Below are positions 55,954-64,000 of a stretch of 64,000 nucleotides of DNA, piece after piece. The stretch spans positions 496,001 through 560,000 of the forward strand of contig NZ_OOHJ01000018.1 of the NCBI RefSeq assembly GCF_900323885.1. Reading direction: 5' to 3'. The position numbers and the translations under genes are program-made. The notes beneath the pieces are model-generated. The model saw nothing but the letters and a program-made list of their open reading frames with translations, did no database searches and was not told where the DNA came from. Within the stretch, counting starts at the first letter, position 1. Each line of letters opens with the position of its first letter. Source of the stretch: [Actinomadura] parvosata subsp. kistnae. GTDB lineage: Bacteria > Actinomycetota > Actinomycetes > Streptosporangiales > Streptosporangiaceae.

Positions 55954-56772
55954 GTGCCTCCACGTACCGCTGTGTTCTTCCATGCCCACCCCGACGACGA
56001 GGCCCTGCTGACGGCGGGCACCATGGCGATGCTCGCGGCCGAGGGGCACCGCGTGGTGCTCGTGGTGGCCACGGCGGGCGAGCGCGGCCTGGCCGAGATG
56101 GAGCCGGGCGAGGCTCTGGGCGAGACCCGGCTCGAAGAGCTCTACAAGTCGGCCGCGCTGCTCGGCTGCGCGCGCGTCGAGTGTCTCGGCTACGGCGACT
56201 CGGGGCTGAGCCCCAAGGGCGGCAGCGCCGAGGAGCGGCCCGACAACGCCTTCATCGACGCCGACACCGAGGCGGCGGCCAAGGCGCTGGCCGCGATCCT
56301 CCAGGAGGAGCGGGCCGACCTGCTGGCGATCTACGACCCGGCGGGCGGCTACGGGCATCCCGACCACGTGCAGGTGCACCGGGTGGGCAAACGCGCGGCG
56401 AAGATCGCCGGAACGGAGATCGTCCTGGAGGCGACGGTCAACCGCGATCCGCTGCTGTGGCTGCTGCGGGTGGCGGGCCGGTTCTACAAGTTCCCGCCGG
56501 AGTTCGACGTGCGGACGTTCGAGAGCGCGTACTCGCCGGGCGAGGTGATCACCCACCGCGTCAACGTCCGGAAGTACACGAAGCAGAAGCGGGCCTCCAT
56601 GGCCGCGCACGCCTCCCAGGCCAGCGGCGGCGACAGCGACCGCACGCTCGCCGTCATGCTCAAGGTCCCCCGCCCGCTCTACCGCTTCGTCTTCGGCACC
56701 GAGTGGTACGTCCGCCGCGACCTTCCCCCCGGCGCCCGCCTCACTCATCCCTTCGACCGGTGGCCCACCTAG
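55954..56772 (+). CDS. PIG-L family N-acetylglucosamine deacetylase
   Basis: 272 residues, GTG start. Zinc-binding motifs of the PIG-L/LmbE family: AHPDDEALL (about 11-19) and YGHPDHVQVH (about 132-141), with the catalytic Asp in HPDDE. Family members remove acetyl from GlcNAc-inositol in mycothiol synthesis (MshB), from GlcNAc-PI, or from antibiotic sugars. Here it shares a bidirectional promoter with a GT4 gene and lies 51 bp from a flippase-like membrane protein, suggesting a small glycolipid or glycoconjugate pathway. The C-terminal HPFDRWP is not diagnostic. Cytoplasmic. Confidence 0.88.
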   Translation: MPPRTAVFFHAHPDDEALLTAGTMAMLAAEGHRVVLVVATAGERGLAEMEPGEALGETRLEELYKSAALLGCARVECLGYGDSGLSPKGGSAEERPDNAFIDADTEAAAKALAAILQEERADLLAIYDPAGGYGHPDHVQVHRVGKRAAKIAGTEIVLEATVNRDPLLWLLRVAGRFYKFPPEFDVRTFESAYSPGEVITHRVNVRKYTKQKRASMAAHASQASGGDSDRTLAVMLKVPRPLYRFVFGTEWYVRRDLPPGARLTHPFDRWPT

Positions 56773-56823
56773 TACCTGAGGACGACGAGGCCGCACCCCC
56801 CGACCCGGCAGACTGGACTCCTC

Positions 56824-57882
56824 ATGAAGAACAAGTGGCTCCAGATCGCGTTGTCCGTGCTGTCGCTCGGGCTGGCCGTGCTGCTCGTGATCTACCTCCC
56901 CCAGCTCGTGCAGGCACTCACCGGCAAGCAGGTCTCGTGGGCCGAGATCGGCAGGCTCTTCGGCTCGATCAGCGCGGGCCAGATCGCGCTGATGACGGGC
57001 CTGTGGCTGCTGAGCCTGCTGGCGTACACGTTCGTGCTGACCAACTCCCTGCCCGGCCTGAACAACCTCCAGGCGCTCACGCTCAACGCGGCCGGCAGCG
57101 CGGTCAGCAACCTGGTGCCCTTCGGCGGCGCGGTGGGCGTCGCGCTGTCGTGGGCGATGACCAAGGGCTGGGGCTTCACCAGCCGCCCCTTCGTGGTGAT
57201 GACGCTGGTCAGCGGCGTGTGGAACACGCTGTTCAGGTTCATCCTGCCCGCCGTCGGCATCATCGCGCTGCTCGTGGCGGGGCGGGTGCCCAACGCGGCC
57301 GTCGCCAACGCGGGCTGGACGGGCGCGATCTCCATCCTCGTGCTGTGCGTGGTCGTGGCTGTCGCCCTCTACTGGGACCGCGCCGCCGTCGTGCTGGGCA
57401 AGGGCCTCGACAAGGTGACCCGGCTGCTGCGGCTCAAGATCCACGCCTCCGAGGCGTTCCACCGGCTGCGCGCCGACACCGCCGACGTCGTACGCGGCCG
57501 GTGGCCGGGGCTGTCGCTCGGCATGGTGTTCTTCCTCGGCTTCCAGTGGGCCATCATGGCGGCCTGCATGCAGGCCACCGGCGCCTGGCCGGGCCTCGCA
57601 GAGTCGATCGCGGTCTTCGCCCTGTCACGGGTGCTGACCAGCGCACTCGTCACCCCCAGCGGCGCGGGGATCATGGAGACCGGCGTGGCCGCCTCGCTCA
57701 TCTACTTCGGGGCAGGAGACACCCCGGCCATAGCCACCGCACTGCTTTTCGGGTTCTGGACTTACACTATCGAGATCCCGTTCGGCGGCCTGGCACTGGG
57801 CGCATGGGCACTGCTGCGCAGGCGCAACGGCCGGAACGCCGGCGCGGAGCCCCCGTCCGCGATCTCGAAGGCCACCCAGTGA
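56824..57882 (+). CDS. Flippase-like / lysylphosphatidylglycerol-synthase TM-domain protein
   Basis: 352 residues, about eight transmembrane segments. LNAAGSAVSNLVPFGGAVGV (about 80-99) and TSALVTPSGAGIMETGVAAS (about 276-295) are the conserved helix-loop motifs of the LPG_synthase_TM/YbhN family (PF03706-type), found in lipid-flipping and glycolipid-pathway proteins. It is on the same strand as the PIG-L gene, 51 bp downstream. A plausible role is moving or modifying the lipid-linked product of the neighbouring enzymes; this is inference. No RBS is obvious before the ATG. Confidence 0.82.
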   Translation: MKNKWLQIALSVLSLGLAVLLVIYLPQLVQALTGKQVSWAEIGRLFGSISAGQIALMTGLWLLSLLAYTFVLTNSLPGLNNLQALTLNAAGSAVSNLVPFGGAVGVALSWAMTKGWGFTSRPFVVMTLVSGVWNTLFRFILPAVGIIALLVAGRVPNAAVANAGWTGAISILVLCVVVAVALYWDRAAVVLGKGLDKVTRLLRLKIHASEAFHRLRADTADVVRGRWPGLSLGMVFFLGFQWAIMAACMQATGAWPGLAESIAVFALSRVLTSALVTPSGAGIMETGVAASLIYFGAGDTPAIATALLFGFWTYTIEIPFGGLALGAWALLRRRNGRNAGAEPPSAISKATQ

Positions 57883-57960
57883 CAATCCCAAACCCATCGC
57901 CTCCTAATCGACCACGGGCCTTGTGCGTGATTCGCAGGCCCGCATAGCGTGGCGGCTGAC

Positions 57961-60900
57961 ATGGTGGCGTTCCGAGTTCTGGGGCCAGTCGAGGCGTACG
58001 AACACGACGACGAACTCGACCTCGGCGGGTTGCGGCAGCGGGCCGTCCTCGCCCGACTTCTCGTGGCCAGAGGTCAGGTCGTGCCGGTTGACACGCTTCT
58101 TTACGATCTGTGGGACGACGACGCGGCCAAGGGCGCGCAGTCGGGGCTCCAGGTCTACATCTCCCGCCTGCGCAGGGTGCTGGAGCCCGGCCGCCCGCGC
58201 GGCGGCCCCAACCGGCTGCTGGTGACGGTCGCGTCCGGCTACGCGCTGCGCGTGGCCCCCGACCAGGTCGACGCGCTGCGCTTCGAGCAGCTCGTCCGCG
58301 CGGCCGGCGAGCACCTCGAAGAGGGCGACCCGCAGTCCGCGCGCGACCGTCTGGAGAAGGCGCTGGGCCTGTGGCGCGGCACCCCCTACTCCGACTTCGC
58401 CGACCAGGCGTGGGCCGAGGCCGAGGTCAACCGGCTCACCGAGCTGCGCCTGGTCTCCCGCGAGCGGCACGCCGACACCGGGCTGCGCCTCGGCCTGCAC
58501 GCCGAGACCGTCCCCGACCTTGAGGCGCTCACCACCGAGCACCCGCTGCGCGAGGAGGGCTGGCGGCTGCTGGCGCTCGGCCTCTACCGCTGCGGGCGGC
58601 AGGGCGACGCGCTGGCCGCGCTGCGCCGCGCCAGGAACATCCTGGCCGACGAGCTCGGCATCGACCCCGGGCCGGCGCTGCGCAAGCTGGAGTCCGACAT
58701 CCTGGCCCAGTCGCCCGAGCTGGACCTCGCGCCGCCGCCCGCGCGGGCGCCCAGGCCGGCCGCGCCGGTCAGCGACACGTGGCCGCCCCGCCCGGCCACG
58801 CCGATCGAGCCGCCGCCGCTGGAGCCCGAGCCGTTCGTCGGCCGCGACGCCGAGCTGTCCAGGCTCACCACGGCCGCCTCGCGCACCGGCCGCTTCCAGG
58901 TCGCGATCGTGACCGGCGTCGCCGGCGCGGGGAAGACCACGCTGCTGCGCCAGCTGGAGAGCCGGCTCGGCGCCGACGGCTGGACCACCGCCTCCGGCGC
59001 CTGCCCCGACTCCAGCGCCACCCCGCCCGGCTGGGCGTGGGTGGAGATCCTGCGCACGCTCATCGGCATGACGGGCGCCGGCGAGTACGCCCAGCTCCTC
59101 GCGCCGCTGCTCGACGACGCCGCCCCCGACCCCGACGAGGACGAGGCGTCCGGCGGGTTCCGGCTGCACCGGGCCGTCGGCGGCTACCTGGCGGGCGTGG
59201 CGCGGCGCGGCCCCGTCCTGCTGACCCTCGAAGACCTGCACTGGGCCGACGACCAGACGCTCGCCCTGCTGCGCGCGCTGCCGAGCCTGCTCGCCACCAG
59301 CCGGGTGCTGCTCGTGGTGACGTGCAGGGAGAGCGAGCTCGACGACCGCCAGTCCGACGTGCTGGCCGCGCTGGCGCGGCTCGGCCCCGTACGGGTCGGG
59401 CTGTCGGGGCTCGACCCGAAGGCCGTGGCCGAGCTGGTCAAGGCCACCTGCGTGCGCGAGATCGACGAGGACGCGGTCGAGTCGATCGTCGAGCGCACCG
59501 GCGGCAACCCGTTCTTCGTCCGCGAGACCGTGCGCCTGCTCGACGCCGAGGGCGCCGCCGACCGGGCCAGCGCCACCGAAGTGCTCTCGCGGGTGCCCTC
59601 GGGCGTGCGCGACGTGCTGCGGCGGCGCATCTCGCGGCTGCCCGGCGGAGCGCAGCAGATCCTGCTCCAGGCCGCCGTGATCGGCCGCGACGTCGACCTC
59701 GACGTGCTCATCGCGGTCTCCGGCGACGAGGACGCCGTGATCGAGGCCGTCGAGGCGGCGCTGCTGGCCGGGCTCGTCACCGAGCCGGGCCCCGGGCTGC
59801 TGCGCTTCGACCACGACCTCGTCCGCGACACGATCTACTCCGACGCCTCCCGGCTGCGCCGCACCCGCCTGCACGCCGCCGTGGCCGCGGTCATCGAGCA
59901 GCGCACGCCGTCCGACGTGGCGGCGCTGGCGCACCACTACTACCTGGCCGACGCCGCCGACAAGGCGGTCCACTACGCGGGGCTGGCGGCCGAGCAGGCC
60001 GAGCGGCGCTTCGCGCACCGCGAGGCGGCCACGCTGTGGGAGCAGGCCATCGCCGCCTTCGACCGCTCGCCCGCGGCCCAGCAGAGCGGCGAGCAGCCGC
60101 CCGAGCGGGCCAAGGAGCGCCTGCGGCTCATGCTGCGCCAGATCAGGGCCCTGGCCCTGTGCGGCGACATGACGGCGGCCCGGCTGCTGCGCCGCCAGGC
60201 CATGGACGCCGCCCTCCCGCTGGGCGACCTGGAGATCACCGCGAAGGTGGCGGCGTCGCTGGCGGTGCCGCACAAAGGCATGACGCGCGACTTCACCCGC
60301 ACCGCGTGGGAGATCGTCGACGTCACCGAGAAGGCGCTCATCGAGCTGCCCGCCGGCGAGCAGCGGCTGCGCGCCAGCCTGCTGACCACGCTGGCCCTGG
60401 AGCTGGAGGGCTCCTCCTCGCCCGAGCGGGGCCGCCAGGCGTCGCTGGAGGCGCTGGAGCTGGCCCGGCAGAGCGGCGACCCCACGCTGATCGCGGCGGC
60501 GCTGAGCGGGCGGCTGCGGCAGTCCTACGACATCCCCGCGGTCGACACCCGCGAGAGCATCGGCAGGGAGCTGCTGGAGGTCGCCCAGCGCTCCGGGCAG
60601 ATGGCCACGCAGGCGCTGGCCCACCTGGTGCTGCTGGAGTGCGCGGCGGCCAGGGGCGACTTCGCCGTGGCCGACGAGCACGCGGCCGCGGCCGACCGCC
60701 TGGCCAGGCAGTACGACCTGTCGGCGCCCGCCGCCGTCGTCGTCTGGTACTCCGGGCAGCGGCTGATGATCGCCGGCGACTACGAGGGGGCCGAGCGGGC
60801 CTACCGGGAGGCGGCCAGGGTGTCCGCGCGGGCGGGCATGCTGGAAGGCCGCCAAGACCTGCCGCTGATCACCGCGTTCTGCCTGCACCTGGTGGCGGGG

Positions 60901-61362
60901 CGGGCTGCCGAGATGGTCGACCCGCTCGCCGAGGCGCACATGCGGGGCGCCAAGTGGACACTCGACGCCTACGCGCTGGCCCTGGCCTCGGCCGGGCACC
61001 ACAACGACGCCAAGGCCGTGGCCGCCACCCGGCCGCCGGTGCGCCCCGACTTCCTGTACGAGCTGGCGATGACCTGGCGGGCGCTGGCCGGCATGCTGCT
61101 CGACGACCGCGAGCGGATGGTCGACTGCTACGACAAGCTGAAGCCGTTCTCCGACCGGGTGGCGGGCGCGGGCACCGGCGTGGTGGCGCTGTGGCCCGTG
61201 GCGCTGACGCTCGGCGACCTGGCCATCCGCCTGGGGCAGCCCGACGCCGCGCGCGAGCACTATCAGAAGGCTCTGGAGGTGGCCGAGCGGGTGGGCGTGC
61301 CGCGCTGGGTGGAGGCAGCCAGGCAGTCGGTCAGCAGCTCACCTGGAAACGGTCACTCCTGA
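57961..61362 (+). CDS. Giant SARP/AfsR-type regulator (HTH-BTAD-AAA-TPR)
   Basis: 1133 residues from ATG 57961 (MVAFRVLGPVEAYEHDDELD); an in-frame GTG lies 12 bases upstream. OmpR-type winged helix (1-95, GLRQRAVLARLLVARGQVVP), bacterial transcriptional activation domain (about 100-245, RDRLEKALGLWRGTPYSDFA), AAA ATPase (Walker A VTGVAGAGKTTLL about 318; Walker B LLTLEDLHWADDQ about 423) and a C-terminal TPR-rich half. SARP-AAA proteins activate secondary metabolism or stress genes. No biosynthetic genes are adjacent in the window, so the target is elsewhere or includes the divergent-facing genes. The last 32 bases overlap a convergent gene. Confidence 0.92.
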   Translation: MVAFRVLGPVEAYEHDDELDLGGLRQRAVLARLLVARGQVVPVDTLLYDLWDDDAAKGAQSGLQVYISRLRRVLEPGRPRGGPNRLLVTVASGYALRVAPDQVDALRFEQLVRAAGEHLEEGDPQSARDRLEKALGLWRGTPYSDFADQAWAEAEVNRLTELRLVSRERHADTGLRLGLHAETVPDLEALTTEHPLREEGWRLLALGLYRCGRQGDALAALRRARNILADELGIDPGPALRKLESDILAQSPELDLAPPPARAPRPAAPVSDTWPPRPATPIEPPPLEPEPFVGRDAELSRLTTAASRTGRFQVAIVTGVAGAGKTTLLRQLESRLGADGWTTASGACPDSSATPPGWAWVEILRTLIGMTGAGEYAQLLAPLLDDAAPDPDEDEASGGFRLHRAVGGYLAGVARRGPVLLTLEDLHWADDQTLALLRALPSLLATSRVLLVVTCRESELDDRQSDVLAALARLGPVRVGLSGLDPKAVAELVKATCVREIDEDAVESIVERTGGNPFFVRETVRLLDAEGAADRASATEVLSRVPSGVRDVLRRRISRLPGGAQQILLQAAVIGRDVDLDVLIAVSGDEDAVIEAVEAALLAGLVTEPGPGLLRFDHDLVRDTIYSDASRLRRTRLHAAVAAVIEQRTPSDVAALAHHYYLADAADKAVHYAGLAAEQAERRFAHREAATLWEQAIAAFDRSPAAQQSGEQPPERAKERLRLMLRQIRALALCGDMTAARLLRRQAMDAALPLGDLEITAKVAASLAVPHKGMTRDFTRTAWEIVDVTEKALIELPAGEQRLRASLLTTLALELEGSSSPERGRQASLEALELARQSGDPTLIAAALSGRLRQSYDIPAVDTRESIGRELLEVAQRSGQMATQALAHLVLLECAAARGDFAVADEHAAAADRLARQYDLSAPAAVVVWYSGQRLMIAGDYEGAERAYREAARVSARAGMLEGRQDLPLITAFCLHLVAGRAAEMVDPLAEAHMRGAKWTLDAYALALASAGHHNDAKAVAATRPPVRPDFLYELAMTWRALAGMLLDDRERMVDCYDKLKPFSDRVAGAGTGVVALWPVALTLGDLAIRLGQPDAAREHYQKALEVAERVGVPRWVEAARQSVSSSPGNGHS

Positions 61363-61840
61363 GGGTCTTGCCGCCGTCGATCTCGAGCTCGACGCGGTAC
61401 CACCCGGGGTTCCCCGAGACCTGGGGCAGCCACTCGACCGTCCGCTCGGGGGCGGCGAAGCCGTCGTGGTCGGCCAGGTACGTGCGCCACGTCCTGGCCG
61501 ACGGGCTCCAGCGGGCCAGCCGCCAGTGGTAGGAGACGGGCTCGGCCGGGTCGGCGTTGACCACGAGGCTGCGGGCGACGTACGACTTGGCGCAGCCGGC
61601 TCCGGCGCCGGTCAGCACGCTCACGGTCACCTGGCCCGGCGTGGCGGCCTGCTGGGCCGGGGCGGTGACGGGCAGCTCGCGGGCCGACAGCGTGACCCGG
61701 GCGGCGGGCTCGGGGGCGGAGCTGGCGTTACTGTAGGCGGAGAAGCCGACGTACGCGCTGGTGAACGCGAGGGCCGCCACGAAGATCCGGGCGGCGCTGG
61801 CGGTCCCACTGGTCAGGACGGCTGCGCTTCTGGTCGGCAT
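61331..61840 (-). CDS. Exported protein with N-terminal anchor, unknown
   Basis: 169 residues from ATG 61840 (MPTRSAAVL), preceded by AAGGGG. An N-terminal hydrophobic helix (ARIFVAALAFTSAYVGFSAY, about 17-36) serves as uncleaved or cleavable signal. The exported part looks like a beta-sandwich with two Cys (GAGAGCAKSYVA and the C-terminal FQVSC) that may pair, plus PVSYHWRLARWSPSARTWRT. It lies divergent from the DedA-like gene, with an iron box between. Function unknown; its end overlaps the SARP gene by 32 bases. Confidence 0.65.
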   Translation of the reverse strand: MPTRSAAVLTSGTASAARIFVAALAFTSAYVGFSAYSNASSAPEPAARVTLSARELPVTAPAQQAATPGQVTVSVLTGAGAGCAKSYVARSLVVNADPAEPVSYHWRLARWSPSARTWRTYLADHDGFAAPERTVEWLPQVSGNPGWYRVELEIDGGKTLRSDRFQVSC

Positions 61841-61964
61841 TCTCAACACCCCTTTTGGCTCACGCTCAGGGTGCGGCCGGGTGGTTGAGTGCTGGTTGTC
61901 GGCGGGTTGCACCCCTTTGCGGGGGGCTTGCAGGGCGGTGTGGCTTTCGCCGACACCGGCGGGG

Positions 61965-61983
61965 TAAGGTAAGCCTGACCTAA
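61965..61983. promoter_or_regulatory. IdeR/DmdR-type iron box
   Basis: On the minus strand the 19 bases read TTAGGTCAGGCTTACCTTA, matching 16 of 19 positions of the actinobacterial IdeR/DmdR1 consensus TTAGGTTAGGCTAACCTAA. It lies 28 bases before ATG 62011 of the DedA-like gene and 125 bases upstream of the divergent gene at 61840. Confidence 0.75.
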
Positions 61984-62010
61984 GGTTTGTGGAGGGATGG
62001 TGGGTCGGAC

Positions 62011-62550
62011 ATGTGGCACGCCTTGATCGCCGTCCCCGCGCCCACCGAACCGTACTGGCTGAACCTGCCCTACTGGCTGGTGGGCGCCATCCTGATCCTG
62101 GCGCTGTTCGGCGCGTTCCAGGTCTACTACTGGGTCGGGCGCAGGCTCGGCGAGCGGCTGTACGACTCCCGCGTCGGCGTCAGGTTCGGCCGCGAGCGCA
62201 TCCAGAAGGTCGAGCGCGTCGTCGAGCGGTGGGGCGCGCTGGCCGTCTACGGCTGCTTCTGGGTGCCCATGCTGCGGCACACGCTGCCGTGGGTGGCGGG
62301 GGCACTGCGCGTGTCCTACCCCTGGTACGTCGTCGCCAGCGCGCTGGGCTGCCTGACGTGGGCGCCGCTGTGGTGGTTCGGCGGCACCGCGGCCGTGTTC
62401 GGCTGGCTGGAGCTGGCCAGGCGCTCGCCCGCCACGGCCGCGGTCGTCGCCGTGGCCGTGGTCGCTCTCGTCGCCTGGCTGGTGATCCGGCGGCGGAAGC
62501 GGCGGCGCGCCGCCGCCGCTTCCTCCGAGGACGAGGCCCTGGCGTCCTGA
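62011..62550 (+). CDS. DedA/VTT family membrane protein
   Basis: 179 residues from ATG 62011 (MWHALIAVP). A DedA/SNARE-associated (VTT) core is visible: GAFQVYYWVGRRLGERLY, a basic helix RERIQKVERVVERWG, FWVPMLRHTLPWVAGALRVS (the conserved Arg and re-entrant loop) and YPWYVVASALGCLTWAPLW. A final helix (about 143-162) and basic tail follow. DedA proteins are scramblases or proton-coupled lipid transporters needed for undecaprenyl-phosphate recycling. A well-scoring iron box lies directly upstream, so expression may respond to iron. Length is near the family minimum. Confidence 0.8.
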   Translation: MWHALIAVPAPTEPYWLNLPYWLVGAILILALFGAFQVYYWVGRRLGERLYDSRVGVRFGRERIQKVERVVERWGALAVYGCFWVPMLRHTLPWVAGALRVSYPWYVVASALGCLTWAPLWWFGGTAAVFGWLELARRSPATAAVVAVAVVALVAWLVIRRRKRRRAAAASSEDEALAS

Positions 62551-62551
62551 A

Positions 62552-64000
<1,449 letters not shown>

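Noticed and set aside
54818..56772. Calling the GT4 and PIG-L genes mshA and mshB
   Set aside because: The motifs fit but mshA/mshB are not usually divergent with a flippase-like gene; identity cannot be decided from sequence alone.
57904..61260. 1118-codon open frame antisense to the SARP gene
   Set aside because: Same cause; composition is Gly/Arg/His-rich with no motif, while the plus strand has full domain architecture.
57961..61362. Secondary-metabolite biosynthetic cluster around the SARP regulator
   Set aside because: No PKS, NRPS, terpene or RiPP genes are in the window; a regulator alone does not make a cluster.

Overview
The window is high-GC DNA from a filamentous-type actinomycete. 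A Streptosporangiales genus such as Nonomuraea would fit, but that is inference from gene content only: a conservon fragment, an AfsR/SARP-type giant regulator, a LAL-family LuxR regulator, many TetR/MarR regulators, an IdeR-type iron box and many leaderless -10 promoters. No 16S or other taxonomic marker is present.

Region 1-5231 is accessory. A 5'-truncated SMC-like ATPase gene and a TOPRIM-nuclease-like gene overlap start-to-stop and resemble jetC-jetD of a Wadjet anti-plasmid system; jetA and jetB would lie left of the window. Next come a decayed transposase fragment and a tyrosine integrase with three independent lesions, one replacing the catalytic Tyr codon by a stop. The integrase abuts tRNA-Arg(TCT), so this looks like the tRNA-proximal end of an immobilised genomic island. 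Base composition is visibly lower in GC there (hand counts: 34/60 at 601-660, 36/60 at 721-780).

Region 5286-21629 is mostly housekeeping and regulatory: a ZIP transporter, a frameshifted kinase-like gene, cobD, a long repeat tract, exonuclease III, a LAL regulator co-transcribed with a myo-inositol-phosphate-synthase-like gene, an MFS pump, a papain-like hydrolase, an orphan peptide-binding lipoprotein, a two-gene conservon remnant (cvnA, cvnC), and an MFS/MarR pair with operators.

Region 21599-29324 is one seven-gene minus-strand operon: DUF917, hydantoinase-A-like, a Dpp/Opp-type ABC importer (binding protein, two permeases, two ATPases). It probably imports and metabolises a hydantoin-like or peptide-like substrate. 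Region 29401-41815 has RpiB-like isomerase, TetR/Ohr peroxide defence with clear operators, an amidohydrolase, Tex, a Nei-type glycosylase, and a TetR gene divergent from a saccharopine-dehydrogenase-like/IlvD pair. Region 41895-53919 has a 28-residue membrane peptide, an anti-anti-sigma/sigma-70 pair, a phosphotriesterase-like hydrolase, an APC permease, UspA, MerR/aldo-keto reductase, a MEDS-HATPase regulator, and a Rieske oxygenase/FAD monooxygenase/TetR group. Region 54009-64000 has a lipoprotein, a glycosyltransferase/deacetylase/flippase-like set sharing a bidirectional promoter, a giant SARP-AAA regulator, a DedA-like protein behind an iron box, and a UvrA-like ATPase cut by the right edge.

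The most unusual signal is not a gene. Many intergenic gaps hold short-period tandem repeats (13, 20, 33, 35, 36, 39, 58, 142 bp). In several of them the repeat unit begins inside the last codons of the adjacent gene and includes its stop codon. In two tail-to-tail gene pairs a single 36- or 39-bp duplication spans both gene ends. This suggests a recurrent duplication process at gene 3' ends in this genome.
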